Below are positions 50,443 through 58,322 of a DNA stretch of 64,000 nt, piece by piece. Location of the stretch: IMG/VR virus record IMGVR_UViG_3300031963_008656, positions 64,001 through 128,000 of that record. One strand, 5' to 3'. The translations under genes and the position numbers were made by a program. This stretch comes from a virus. Under the pieces are notes generated by a model, which saw only the letters and a list, made by a program, of their open reading frames with translations, had not been told where the DNA came from and did not search any database. The first letter of the stretch is position 1; the number at the start of each line of letters is the position of its first letter.

Positions 50443-50471
50443 AGTATAGCAAATTGGGAAATATTGGTCAA
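50443..50471 (-). promoter_or_regulatory. early-type promoter
   Basis: TTGACC, 17 bp, TGC-TATACT before ATG 50415. Confidence 0.78.
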
Positions 50472-50472
50472 C

Positions 50473-50799
50473 CTAGACAATGGCCGCTTTTTGCGTTTGG
50501 CGATCACTGTGGAACACCGTGCCAATCTCTCGAATGGTGTCAGCGGCATGCTGTGGCGATGCCTCAAACATTTCGCGAATGTCCTCGGCTGTGATGCCTT
50601 TCACAGTTTCAAACACATAGATTTCATAGTGCCGCTGAGAGTTGTACCGAGCCCGCAGGCGCCAGTGCAAGATGTTGGGAAGTTTAGGCGGTTCTGTACC
50701 TTTGAGCAAGGCAAAGGTGGTTTCAGCAGGATCGGGCAGTTGTTCCACGGCCTCAAGGCCATTGCAGTCCCACATCACAGCAAAGCGATTGTGTTTCAC
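50473..50799 (-). CDS. conserved phage protein
   Basis: 108 aa, GTG start overlapping the upstream stop as GTGA. HYEIYVFETVKGITAEDIREMF region is conserved in T4-like phages by my recollection; function unknown. Confidence 0.7.
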   Translation of the reverse strand: MKHNRFAVMWDCNGLEAVEQLPDPAETTFALLKGTEPPKLPNILHWRLRARYNSQRHYEIYVFETVKGITAEDIREMFEASPQHAADTIREIGTVFHSDRQTQKAAIV

Positions 50800-51020
50800 A
50801 GTCGGAACCTTGCCAACACGGCTTGCGCTTCGGTTATGTCTTCCACTGCTTGGTCGTCTACCAGCGCCAGCTCTTGCATGGCCAATTCTGTACGAGCCGC
50901 TTGAAGCAGTTCCAATGCATATTTGTAATCATCTGCATCAGCGTAGAAATGCCATTCTTCTAGCGTTTCTTTGCTGGCGTTCATCAAGAAGTTAAGATTG
51001 TCGCGGTCCCAGTCGTTCAT
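50796..51020 (-). CDS. small helical phage protein
   Basis: 74 aa, acidic, MNDWDRDNLNFLMNAS; SD TAGGAG. No motif. Confidence 0.7.
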   Translation of the reverse strand: MNDWDRDNLNFLMNASKETLEEWHFYADADDYKYALELLQAARTELAMQELALVDDQAVEDITEAQAVLARFRL

Positions 51021-51045
51021 TCAAATCTCCTAAAAACATGCTTTA

Positions 51046-51074
51046 AGTATAGCATGAATGAGATTATTAGTCAA
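51046..51074 (-). promoter_or_regulatory. early-type promoter
   Basis: TTGACT, 17 bp, TGC-TATACT before ATG 51020. Confidence 0.72.
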
Positions 51075-51093
51075 GTACTACTGAAGTATTAGT

Positions 51094-51336
51094 TTATGCC
51101 CAGTGTAGCACAAACGCAAAGAAGTCGCGGTCAGAGTCAAAGTAAAAAATGTATCTGCCAGGGCGGTGATCCGAACTGCCATCAATCAGTTGCCAACGCC
51201 ACTCATCTATCAGTTCAGTTTTGCACCAAGCCAGCACACGATCCAGTTCGCCGTAGGGTTTGAGAATTTCACGAGCATAGCGGAAGCTGTCCCCTGGGCG
51301 TATTTCTTGTGAAGAATGATGTCTTAGCAGGTTCAT
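51094..51336 (-). CDS. small protein of an F-x-F...LRWA paralogue set
   Basis: 80 aa from ATG 51336, overlapping the carboxypeptidase stop (TGATG). The C-terminus YIFYFDSDRDFFAFVLHWA matches the ends of the proteins at 52162, 52500 and, more loosely, 52685. Role unknown. Confidence 0.7.
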   Translation of the reverse strand: MNLLRHHSSQEIRPGDSFRYAREILKPYGELDRVLAWCKTELIDEWRWQLIDGSSDHRPGRYIFYFDSDRDFFAFVLHWA

Positions 51337-52154
51337 CAATAGTATGTATTGGCAAATTCCTGTGGTTGCAAATTTTGATCCAGCACATGATTGTACATGA
51401 TGTTTTTAACTGTGTTCAATCGATCAATTTTTGTTCTACTGCCCAGTACCACAATCACATACTGTTGTCCACGTTGATTGGCAACCAAGCCCACACACCA
51501 CCCAGCAGCCGAAGTCAGTCCAGTTTTGCTTACCACAATGTTGTCGAATGTGAACAAGATGTTGCCCGAAGTGTGGTCTAACCGAATGGTTCGGATTTGT
51601 TTTTTGTGCCGTGTTTCCAAGGCCACTTGTTTTTTAGTACTGGTCTCACGGATAAACCAATAGTTGGAAGCCAAAGTTATCATTGCAGCCACATCATGCA
51701 CTGTGGAGGTGTTGGCAGCACCCAGTCCCGAAGCATCTTCAAACTGTGTGTGTTTGAGATCCCAAGCCTGAGCTTGACTGTTCATTCGTGCAATAAAAGC
51801 AGTTCTGCCGCCAGGATAATCTTCTGCTAGAGTTTCGGCAGCCGCGTTGTCAGATTTTACCAACATGGCTTCCAGCAGTTGTTCTCTAGTGTATTGTTGC
51901 CTGGGCAAATAACTGCCCACACGCTTGGTCAGTGTGAGTCGTCTGCTGAGATCCTTGTCATAGTCCAAGGCAACCATGGCAGTCATGATCTTGGTGATTG
52001 ACGCAATGGCTCGCACACGATCCGCATTGCGAGAGAGTTCAATATGATTGGTACTGGTGTTTAGTAGTAGTACTGATTCTGAATTTGGTGTGGGCCGGAC
52101 AGGCTTGGCCACAGCCACATTTGCCATCATCGCAAGTATCAAAATCCATCGCAT
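51336..52154 (-). CDS. dacA-like: D-alanyl-D-alanine carboxypeptidase-like (S11)
   Basis: 272 aa. Signal peptide at 1-16 (RWILILAMMANVAVA) sends it to the periplasm. Penicillin-binding motifs are complete: S52ITK55, S101DN103 and K210TG212. It would trim the terminal D-Ala of muropeptides and so reduce cross-linking. No C-terminal membrane anchor is evident, unlike PBP5. It lies among small paralogues with overlap on one side. Confidence 0.92.
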   Translation of the reverse strand: MRWILILAMMANVAVAKPVRPTPNSESVLLLNTSTNHIELSRNADRVRAIASITKIMTAMVALDYDKDLSRRLTLTKRVGSYLPRQQYTREQLLEAMLVKSDNAAAETLAEDYPGGRTAFIARMNSQAQAWDLKHTQFEDASGLGAANTSTVHDVAAMITLASNYWFIRETSTKKQVALETRHKKQIRTIRLDHTSGNILFTFDNIVVSKTGLTSAAGWCVGLVANQRGQQYVIVVLGSRTKIDRLNTVKNIMYNHVLDQNLQPQEFANTYY

Positions 52155-52161
52155 GATTTAC

Positions 52162-52503
52162 TTATGCCCAACGCAACATGAACCAAGCCAGGTCCTTTTC
52201 ATCTCTAAACCAAAATTTAGCATTGTTGGCATACCAACGCCCATTGGGTTCAGTCTGCCAAGGTGAAGATAATTCTCCAAATGCATGATTGCACCACAGC
52301 ATCATATCATCCCACAGTCGGCGACTGTCTTGCCATTCAAGATTGCGTGGTTCCACTGTGTGATATTGAGTGCCAAACACTGTGCCAGTATCACGCACCA
52401 ATTGCACATCTTTGTAGTAGCCCATACTTTTCAATACACTGCGGTCAATCTCGGCGGCAAGTTGTTTGGCGGCTGTTTCAATAATATCTTGTTCTATGTT
52501 CAT
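52162..52503 (-). CDS. F-x-F...LRWA paralogue
   Basis: 113 aa from ATG 52503 (ATGA with upstream stop; ATG 52509 possible). Ends NAKFWFRDEKDLAWFMLRWA. N-terminal helix IEQDIIETAAKQLAAEID. Unknown function. Confidence 0.7.
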   Translation of the reverse strand: MNIEQDIIETAAKQLAAEIDRSVLKSMGYYKDVQLVRDTGTVFGTQYHTVEPRNLEWQDSRRLWDDMMLWCNHAFGELSSPWQTEPNGRWYANNAKFWFRDEKDLAWFMLRWA

Positions 52504-52712
52504 GCCCATTTCAACTGATAAAATGTTGCCAAGGACGGACTGCGGAAAATAAAAGTCACATGCTTAGAGCGTTCTTGAGTGAAGCCATCCCACATGGGCG
52601 GATGCCATTCCCACTCAAAATCTTCATGCATGACCAAGCCATCACGCACCAGTTGGTCTTTCAACCATAAGGCTTCGATGGGTTCTATGTCTGTAATGAC
52701 AACTCTATGCAT
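52500..52712 (-). CDS. F-x-F...LKWA paralogue
   Basis: 70 aa. Ends HVTFIFRSPSLATFYQLKWA, clearly related to its neighbours. Overlaps the preceding gene by 28 nt; start not supported by a strong SD. Confidence 0.62.
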   Translation of the reverse strand: MHRVVITDIEPIEALWLKDQLVRDGLVMHEDFEWEWHPPMWDGFTQERSKHVTFIFRSPSLATFYQLKWA

Positions 52713-52927
52713 CGGGCCTGTCCATTTCTCAACACAAACAACATGCGGTCCTGTGGATCACGGAACCACCATACCATTTCATTCACATTGATTTCAGTGA
52801 TATAACGATCACCGGGCAGGCCAAACGTTTCAATACCCCATGTGGCCACTTCGTCCCACTTGGTTATGGTGTCGTAGGGTCTGCCCCAGGCCAGGTGTGC
52901 TCCGTGTGAAAAATCAGGGTCTTGCAA
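52685..52927 (-). CDS. diverged paralogue of the LRWA set, start uncertain
   Basis: About 80 aa if TTG 52927 is used; the open frame extends to ATG 53077 but most of that would lie inside the gene at 52914-53168. Contains NEMVWWFRDPQDRMLFVLRN, the family signature, followed by a 10-residue extra tail. Confidence 0.5.
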   Translation of the reverse strand: MQDPDFSHGAHLAWGRPYDTITKWDEVATWGIETFGLPGDRYITEINVNEMVWWFRDPQDRMLFVLRNGQARCIELSLQT

Positions 52928-53168
52928 GCCAGTCCGCTCGGATAATGCTATCGCACTTGACCCAATCTCGTTCGTAATACAGTCGATTGTCTTGTATGTT
53001 GAAGTGATTGCAGAAACTTTGTCCATATCTGATATTGACCAATGCGTCCCAAGTGTATTCACGCTGCCATTGTTCATAGAGTTCTATGCTGACACTATTG
53101 TCTTCAGTTGGTAAATGATATTCTGTAGTCATGTCATTGACCATATTTGCAAACACAGTTTCGCCCAT
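52914..53168 (-). CDS. small phage protein
   Basis: 84 aa from ATG 53168 (AAAGG SD; the frame goes to 53222). MGETVFANMVNDMTTEYHL start, RADWLARP end. Not recognised. Confidence 0.62.
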   Translation of the reverse strand: MGETVFANMVNDMTTEYHLPTEDNSVSIELYEQWQREYTWDALVNIRYGQSFCNHFNIQDNRLYYERDWVKCDSIIRADWLARP

Positions 53169-53190
53169 ACACACCTTTAGAGTTAAAAAA

Positions 53191-53919
53191 TCAATCCCAG
53201 AGATTCTGATAGTACCGACCAAACAAGCGGAAGCCGTTTTGAATACGCTCCTCTACTTTTTTCATACCATCGTAATCGCATTTGTAGGTATCATTAGGAC
53301 CATGTCTCATTTCAGTGTACTTGTGTTCACCTTTGGGCACTTCATTACCGTCTGCATCCACAGGCACCCACAGTATGTCATGCTCACCTTCACGGAACGC
53401 ATCTTGCCATGAGTCATCTACCTTGCATTCAAACGCAAAAATCATTTCATCCATGACCCAGTTCCAGCGAGCAAAGTGGTTGCTATCAGTGTCATACTCG
53501 TTTTCTTTGGGGGCCGCTTCGGTACTGCGTAGGCCAATTCCTTCGGGCACATCTGAATCATCCACAAATCCAGCGCCGTGTTGTTTTTCTTTCAGTTGTT
53601 TCAGCATGGGCAACACAATATCAGCAAGAGTGTGATCCATGCTCCAGGTGTCATAGCGATCAATCTTCACATACTTGATAGCCGGATGCACACGATCCCA
53701 TACCCATTGAATTGCACGACTGACGGGTGTAAGGCGGTCCGCCCACTTTTCCGCCCACTCTGGACGTTCAATGTATTTGTGTTTGCGTTCTTCTTCTAGT
53801 GAACGGATCACAGTTTTATCACGAGCACACTTTGACCAGTCAGTCCAGAAAAACGCATAGTCTAGCATGGTGTAAGGTGAGATCCAATGATCTCTATAAC
53901 CGCTAATGTAAACCTTCAT
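53191..53919 (-). CDS. conserved T4-like phage protein
   Basis: 242 aa. Starts MKVYISGYRDHWISPYT and contains HPAIKYVKIDRYDTWSMDHTL, then DDSDVPEGIG; this protein recurs across many phages without known function. SD AAGGAG. Confidence 0.85.
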   Translation of the reverse strand: MKVYISGYRDHWISPYTMLDYAFFWTDWSKCARDKTVIRSLEEERKHKYIERPEWAEKWADRLTPVSRAIQWVWDRVHPAIKYVKIDRYDTWSMDHTLADIVLPMLKQLKEKQHGAGFVDDSDVPEGIGLRSTEAAPKENEYDTDSNHFARWNWVMDEMIFAFECKVDDSWQDAFREGEHDILWVPVDADGNEVPKGEHKYTEMRHGPNDTYKCDYDGMKKVEERIQNGFRLFGRYYQNLWD

Positions 53920-53934
53920 TTGTTAACTCCTTAA

Positions 53935-54036
53935 TTATTTACACTTGTGATTTGAATGCCATGTTCCGTCTCGGAGCGTTTGAGAGAAGCGATCCCAACA
54001 CTTGGGGCAATACATTTTTGCAGTGTGATACTTCAT
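53935..54036 (-). CDS. 33-aa zinc-knuckle-like peptide
   Basis: MKYHTAKMYCPKCWDRF with CPKC, then HSNHKC at the end: a possible CCHC site. ATGA overlap with the next gene, so it fits the operon. Confidence 0.55.
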   Translation of the reverse strand: MKYHTAKMYCPKCWDRFSQTLRDGTWHSNHKCK

Positions 54037-54230
54037 TCTTTTACCTTTTGCGGATAATAATATTGACATTCATGACGATAAGGAAACCAATCTCCTGCCA
54101 TGCCACCCAAGTGTTGTAAAGCACAACGAGCTCGATCTTCTACGTGATTCATCTTGGCAATCCAAGGCGTTGCTGTTTGAGCCACAATATACTGCTTGAG
54201 ATAGCAAAAACTTTGTTCACGAGGCAACAT
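54033..54230 (-). CDS. small phage protein
   Basis: 65 aa, MLPREQSFCYLKQYIVAQT, Cys/Tyr-rich; TAATG coupling to the upstream gene. Unknown. Confidence 0.62.
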   Translation of the reverse strand: MLPREQSFCYLKQYIVAQTATPWIAKMNHVEDRARCALQHLGGMAGDWFPYRHECQYYYPQKVKE

Positions 54231-54436
54231 TACCAGCTTCCATCATCTACCCAAAAACGCACAGTCACAAACAACCAACTTGCACGCCAGGTGCGTTCGT
54301 TGGGACTGGGCCAGCCATCATTATATTCACGGCGAGCCCGCGGCATCAAGCTCCAATGCAGTGGGTTCAGTGAAACAATCACTGCGGCACCACTGTATCG
54401 AATCCACTTTAGATATCTACTGTGATCAGTTGCCAT
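54230..54436 (-). CDS. conserved small phage protein
   Basis: 68 aa. GAAVIVSLNPLHWSLMPR and WPSPNERTW, WLFVTVRFWVDDGSW are motifs I associate with T4-like phages; no function known. Overlaps the phosphoesterase by 28 nt. Confidence 0.7.
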   Translation of the reverse strand: MATDHSRYLKWIRYSGAAVIVSLNPLHWSLMPRARREYNDGWPSPNERTWRASWLFVTVRFWVDDGSW

Positions 54437-55296
54437 CTGTCTGCTGATTCCTCATAGTTAATATAGCCTCTGGGATTGCACACCACACGGGTTGACCCAA
54501 TCCGGTAGTCAAAGTCGTGATGTGTGTGCCCATGTGTCCACAGTTTGATCTGTGGATGATCGATGATGTAGTCATCTAGACTGCTGGAGTAGCCACCATT
54601 CATGACGGCATCATCTGCATACCGCGCATGAGTTGACATCCTGCTGGGTGCATGATGTCCTGCCACCACAAACTTTTGATCAAACTTGCCTTCGACAATT
54701 TGCTGAATATAACTGGTAAACTTTTTAAATTCATCCACAGCATCCTCAGGCGAAAACTTGCCCACACGCTCACGGAATACAGGTCGTTCTCTATTGTCCA
54801 CACCGTTGATCTGCTCGTAGGTTTTGTAGTTGACAACTCTGTTGCTGTTGGTTACACAGCGGAAGTCATTCATCATGCTCTTCATGTGATACAGTGTGGT
54901 GGGATCTTCTTTATTCATGTCTGTCCACAAGGTGCCACCAATGAAAGTGACATCATCAATCTGTTTGATTTCATTGTCCAACAGGTAAACATTACTCAGC
55001 ATGTTTGACTCCAACATGCTCTTGATCTTGTTGTAAGTGGTAGCAAAGTCTCCATGGTAGTGTTCGTGGTTGCCCAAGATATAAATCACATGCGGAAACT
55101 GAAACGAACAACGTTTGAAAAAATCCACAATTCTATTGCTTCTAGCACTTTCCAAAATGCCATGCGGGTCCGGGCGGCTAATATCAGCCGCAACACAAAT
55201 GTCGCCTGACAGGATCAACACATCAGCATGGTCCTTGTTGTCAAAATACAAGTCTCCAAATTCAAGATGCAGATCCGACGCTACTGCTATTTTCAT
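54409..55296 (-). CDS. calcineurin-like metallophosphoesterase
   Basis: 295 aa. The metal-binding motifs are all present: D8-x-H10 (ASDLHLEFGD), GD31-32, GNHE at 75-78, VAGHHAPS and WTHGHTHHDF. It hydrolyses phosphoesters; possible targets are nucleotides or NMN/ADP-ribose-type molecules. Overlaps neighbours by 28 and 35 nt. Confidence 0.9.
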   Translation of the reverse strand: MKIAVASDLHLEFGDLYFDNKDHADVLILSGDICVAADISRPDPHGILESARSNRIVDFFKRCSFQFPHVIYILGNHEHYHGDFATTYNKIKSMLESNMLSNVYLLDNEIKQIDDVTFIGGTLWTDMNKEDPTTLYHMKSMMNDFRCVTNSNRVVNYKTYEQINGVDNRERPVFRERVGKFSPEDAVDEFKKFTSYIQQIVEGKFDQKFVVAGHHAPSRMSTHARYADDAVMNGGYSSSLDDYIIDHPQIKLWTHGHTHHDFDYRIGSTRVVCNPRGYINYEESADRWQLITVDI

Positions 55297-55669
55297 TCAT
55301 TTCTTTCAATTGCTTTTTGAGCACTGTTAGGGCTGACTCATCACCATTGTAAATTGCGGCACTTTTGCTGGGGAACCGTTCACGGAACCGTTCGCGTATT
55401 TCTTCCAAGTCCCGACCCTGACACACAAACACCATGGTCTGTGCATTGTAGCACAAAAATTGATCTCCGTCAACCTCTACTGTGAGTGCAATTAGCTTTT
55501 CCTCTTCAAGGTCCTGGGCAATGTCACCCAGTTCTTCCGCCATTCGGGCTTCAATTCGAGCCTCAATTCGTCGGGCTATCCAAAACACCAACAAGTTGAA
55601 TGCCATAATGACCAGGGCCGTTACCATTGCCACTTCGCCCAACCACATTAAAAATTCAGCAATTTCCAT
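55262..55669 (-). CDS. membrane-anchored coiled-coil protein
   Basis: 135 aa. TM helix at about 9-32, then a Glu/Arg-rich coiled coil (ARRIEARIEARMAEELGDI), and a C-terminal domain (TVEVDGDQFLCYNAQT, ERFRERFP) seen in T4-like phages. Unknown role. Confidence 0.72.
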   Translation of the reverse strand: MEIAEFLMWLGEVAMVTALVIMAFNLLVFWIARRIEARIEARMAEELGDIAQDLEEEKLIALTVEVDGDQFLCYNAQTMVFVCQGRDLEEIRERFRERFPSKSAAIYNGDESALTVLKKQLKEMNENSSSVGSAS

Positions 55670-55682
55670 AGTATATTTACTT

Positions 55683-55997
55683 TCAGCCTCGCATGGATTC
55701 TAGGGTGATCATCTTGCCCAATTCACGCTCAAAGTCCAGTTCGTCGTGAATCACATACAGTCTGTGCGTGTGGCGATCAGTCTTGTGATCATAAGTGCGG
55801 AATGTAATGATCTTGCCGCCCATGGCGTTGCGCACTGTGATGTTGAGTCCTTGCTCACTGTCTATATCATCGGATCCTCTTAGCAGTCGAGATACTTTGC
55901 TTCCACGCACAGTGTCTACTGGCACGTTGCCATCGCGGAGATCACGGTTGAAATCCCAACCCCACTTCATGATAAAACTCCAAATGTACCTAATCAT
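55683..55997 (-). CDS. hypothetical protein
   Basis: 104 aa from ATG 55997 (ATGA with upstream gene). MIRYIWSFIMKWGWDFN start, beta-rich centre. No motif. Confidence 0.65.
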   Translation of the reverse strand: MIRYIWSFIMKWGWDFNRDLRDGNVPVDTVRGSKVSRLLRGSDDIDSEQGLNITVRNAMGGKIITFRTYDHKTDRHTHRLYVIHDELDFERELGKMITLESMRG

Positions 55998-56449
55998 ACG
56001 CCAGCCTTTCTGTTTGCCAAATATTGTTCCCACTGCACCCATTGATTACGAACCAAGAAGCCCCAGTCTCTTTGCTTGATACCGGGCATGAACAAGGTCC
56101 AACATTCTACCGCCGGATCCAATTCAACTCTGTGATAGGTATTGGCACCTGCACATCTAAAACTGCCCGCACCACACCAACGAGCCACTTCGTTGATCTT
56201 CATACCATTCTCATCAAACTGTGGGCGCCATTCCCAGTATCCACCTTTGAGGATCAAGGTGGCATAGGGCCATGGATGATCATGCACATCGTCTGGATCT
56301 GACTTTAGAAACTTGTGTACAAACACATTGAATGGGAATCGTTTTCGATCCTTGAGAAACACATAGTAGCGTTCCAAATACGGCTCACCATTCACACGGT
56401 CCATGATTATGCGATATCGACCCAAACGCTGGAAGAATTTTTTAAGCAT
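55994..56449 (-). CDS. cupin-like protein, predicted leaderless
   Basis: 151 aa. HDHPWPYATLILKGGYWE and YHRVEL give the His-rich beta-barrel core of a cupin, with WTLFMPGIKQRDWGFLV and VQWEQYL after it. Metal enzymes, isomerases or dioxygenases share this fold. Only 6 nt lie between its promoter -10 and the ATG, and no SD is present. Confidence 0.75.
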   Translation of the reverse strand: MLKKFFQRLGRYRIIMDRVNGEPYLERYYVFLKDRKRFPFNVFVHKFLKSDPDDVHDHPWPYATLILKGGYWEWRPQFDENGMKINEVARWCGAGSFRCAGANTYHRVELDPAVECWTLFMPGIKQRDWGFLVRNQWVQWEQYLANRKAGV

Positions 56450-56455
56450 ACAGCT

Positions 56456-56484
56456 ATTATACAGGAAAAGTCAATTTCAGTCAA
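56456..56484 (-). promoter_or_regulatory. early-type promoter
   Basis: TTGACT (56484-56479), 17 bp, TATAAT (56461-56456), directly before ATG 56449 and directly after a terminator. Confidence 0.72.
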
Positions 56485-56513
56485 GAAAAAGCCCTACCGT
56501 AAGTAGGGCTTTT
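56485..56513 (-). terminator. intrinsic terminator
   Basis: GCCCTAC/GTAGGGC with a 5-nt loop and TTTTT on the minus strand; ends the gene at 56552. Confidence 0.85.
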
Positions 56514-56551
56514 GTCAGTGTGTCCAGTGGGATTTGGACAGCGAGTTTGGT

Positions 56552-56818
56552 TTAGGCCAAACCAAGAGCCATTGCTTTGTAACCAGCGGCTACCAACTTG
56601 CGTGAAGGCTTGCCAATCACGTACTCGGTAACTTGCAGGCCATTGCCGGCTTTACGGCTGTTGGCATACACGGCAAAGCCGGCTTGACGAACACGGCTGA
56701 CTTCAGCACTCATGTTCTTGATGCCAAATCGCTTTTCAGCGGCAGCAGGGGTAATTGCTTCGCCATTTTGCAAGGCGGTGAACAATTTAAAGGTTTTGGT
56801 GGTTTCACTAATACGCAT
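56552..56818 (-). CDS. small HTH-like phage protein
   Basis: 88 aa. AITPAAAEKRFGIKNMSAEV... VRQAGFAVYANSR reads as a helix-turn-helix or wing, a pattern of small T4-like phage proteins. It lies next to a palindrome (56895-56915) that could be its operator. Monocistronic between promoter and terminator, so a regulator is plausible. Confidence 0.68.
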   Translation of the reverse strand: MRISETTKTFKLFTALQNGEAITPAAAEKRFGIKNMSAEVSRVRQAGFAVYANSRKAGNGLQVTEYVIGKPSRKLVAAGYKAMALGLA

Positions 56819-56860
56819 TTTTATCTCCTATAAGTGTAGCTGTTGCGTCAGCATTTCACT

Positions 56861-56889
56861 ATTATATAGGATCCTTGTTGTAAATGCAA
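56861..56889 (-). promoter_or_regulatory. promoter of the HTH-like gene
   Basis: TTGCAT, 17 bp, TATAAT; followed by a leader of about 40 nt with SD AGGAG. Confidence 0.65.
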
Positions 56890-56894
56890 CACAG

Positions 56895-56915
56895 TTTGGC
56901 AAGTCATTTGCCAAA
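56895..56915. promoter_or_regulatory. perfect dyad, possible operator
   Basis: TTTGGCAA-N5-TTGCCAAA, in the divergent region of the HTH-like gene and the secreted-protein gene, 6 bp upstream of the -35 above. Confidence 0.4.
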
Positions 56916-57029
56916 GTATTTTAGATTGGCAACATGCCCAAACTCAGTAAACCCTTTGCCAGGCTGCCGCGTTATATATGTGTAGCCAGGAAGGTCTTGG
57001 TCTACAAGTTTCTAACTCAAGGAGATACC

Positions 57030-57233
57030 ATGAAACAATTGATCGCTCTCATTGCCGCTGCCGTTGCAGTTACCGCTTTTGCCCAGGCACCTGCTGCCAA
57101 AAAAGAAGAAGCCAAAAAGCCTGCTGACAAGGTTGAAGCCAAGGCACCTGCTGCCGCTCCTGCTGCCGCTCCTGCTGCCGCTCCTGCACCAGCTGCCAAG
57201 AAAGATGAAAAGAAAGCCGACGCCAAGAAGTGA
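57030..57233 (+). CDS. secreted Ala/Pro/Lys-rich small protein
   Basis: 67 aa from ATG 57030 (SD AAGGAGAT). Signal peptide MKQLIALIAAAVAVTAFAQA is plain. The mature part is KKEEAKKPADKVEAK plus AAAPAAAP repeats and a Lys-rich tail. Similar low-complexity secreted proteins are common in Betaproteobacteria, so host capture is likely (inference). Frame runs on after the TGA for 73 codons. Confidence 0.75.
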   Translation: MKQLIALIAAAVAVTAFAQAPAAKKEEAKKPADKVEAKAPAAAPAAAPAAAPAPAAKKDEKKADAKK

Positions 57234-57452
57234 ATCCTGGTTCGTAGGCCCCACCTAGTTCTCATTGATCCCAATCTGCTAGATGATTCTGAAGTAATTG
57301 ATTATGGCGAATTTGGTCTGCACCGTGGGTATTCAAGACCCAGAATGGTACAAGACTCAGACAACGATGAAGAAGTTTCAGACCATGTGGCAGTTAGACT
57401 GTGGATTGCAAGGCTCAGGGCCATGGAAAAGTTTCGTGAAGTAACTTCATAA
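57234..57452 (+). other. open frame after the TGA of the secreted gene
   Basis: 72 codons with no ATG until 57342-57344 and no SD, in frame with the preceding gene. Translation reads HLVLIDPNLLDDSEVIDYGE and ends VAVRLWIARLRAMEKF, which looks like real phage protein. May be translated by rare start, by read-through, or be a remnant. Confidence 0.4.
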
Positions 57453-57461
57453 GATTTTGCC

Positions 57462-57493
57462 AAAAAGCCCGCTTCGGCGGGCTTTGTCATTTT
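57462..57493 (+). terminator. intrinsic terminator
   Basis: AGCCCGC-TTCG-GCGGGCT followed by TTTGTCATTTT; tetraloop UUCG. Confidence 0.85.
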
Positions 57494-57510
57494 AGTTTAA
57501 CATACAAAGA

Positions 57511-57518
57511 TATAAATA
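57511..57518 (+). promoter_or_regulatory. perfect T4-late-type box
   Basis: TATAAATA, 26 nt before ATG 57545, right after a terminator. Confidence 0.6.
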
Positions 57519-57544
57519 GGCTTATAACATAAGAGAGCGTGACT

Positions 57545-57976
57545 ATGTTGCATACCATAACAACACCCGATGACGGTTTGATCACATTGATCAAAGATGA
57601 CCCAGTGCGTCCTGAAATTCCAGCCAGTGATCGTGTGAATTCAAACTCTAGAATTTACGTTTGGAAACAGGATGACCAACCTGCGGCCGTGGTGTGTGTG
57701 AAGTTTTTGGAAAGCATTCCAGCCGCAGTAGACGACATGGTTGACTTGGTCGGGAGTGCCACAACTGCGGTATTTTACACTATTTGGTCATACACTGCTG
57801 GCGCGGGTCGTACATTGATCTTGGAAGCTACTAAAAGCATTGAATCAGAGTTTCCGGGCATTGAAACTTATGTGACTCTAAGTCCAAAGACCGAAATGGC
57901 TCGAAAATTTCACCTGAAGAATGGTGCTCGAGAACTGCGAGAAAATTCTACCACCGTTAATTACATCTATAAGTAA
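57545..57976 (+). CDS. GNAT-like conserved T4-like phage protein
   Basis: 143 aa from ATG 57545 (a GTG lies 6 nt earlier). Central AVVCVKFLESIPAAVDDMV, TAVFYTIWSYTAGAGRTLI and MARKFHLKNGARELRENS follow an acetyltransferase-like fold known in T4-like phages. Acetyl-CoA binding is likely, substrate unknown. Confidence 0.75.
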   Translation: MLHTITTPDDGLITLIKDDPVRPEIPASDRVNSNSRIYVWKQDDQPAAVVCVKFLESIPAAVDDMVDLVGSATTAVFYTIWSYTAGAGRTLILEATKSIESEFPGIETYVTLSPKTEMARKFHLKNGARELRENSTTVNYIYK

Positions 57977-58048
57977 TTTTGCTCGTGTAGCAATCTTGTC
58001 CTGCAAGGGGCGGGGCTTGATCACACACACATTACACAGGAGAAAAAC

Positions 58049-58276
58049 ATGAGCAAAACACCTTACGAGATCCGTCTCGAACTTCTTACCTTGGCCAAGG
58101 AAATCCTCCAGGCGCCAATTTACGAAAAACGCAGTGAACTTACCAATGAATATCATTCCAAGTTGACCGACGCAAACCGTGAACACTTACCGTTCCCAAC
58201 CATGCCAGACTTTCCGTCCACAACGGACATTATCAGCAAGGCAGAAGAACTCAAGAAGTTTATAGACCAAGCGTAA
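58049..58276 (+). CDS. small phage protein
   Basis: 75 aa, MSKTPYEIRLELLTLAKEIL, a helical protein common in T4-like phages. SD AGGAG. Ends at a strong hairpin. Confidence 0.75.
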   Translation: MSKTPYEIRLELLTLAKEILQAPIYEKRSELTNEYHSKLTDANREHLPFPTMPDFPSTTDIISKAEELKKFIDQA

Positions 58277-58280
58277 AAAA

Positions 58281-58305
58281 GAAAAGCCCCGCAAGGGGCT
58301 TTTTA
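58281..58305. terminator. bidirectional terminator
   Basis: AGCCCC-GCAA-GGGGCT with A-run left and T-run right; serves the plus gene ending at 58276 and the minus gene ending at 58323. Confidence 0.85.
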
Positions 58306-58322
58306 GTTTGCGCTATCGGAGT

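Noticed and set aside
52928-53077. N-terminal extension of the 52685 gene
   Set aside because: Overlaps a better-looking gene (52914-53168) and does not resemble the paralogues.
55674-55681. AGTAAATA before the membrane coiled-coil gene as late box
   Set aside because: Only 4 nt from the ATG, inconsistent with the 17-19 nt rule.
57012-57274. Minus-strand frames over the secreted gene
   Set aside because: Gly/Ser repeats opposite Ala/Pro codons; no start signals.
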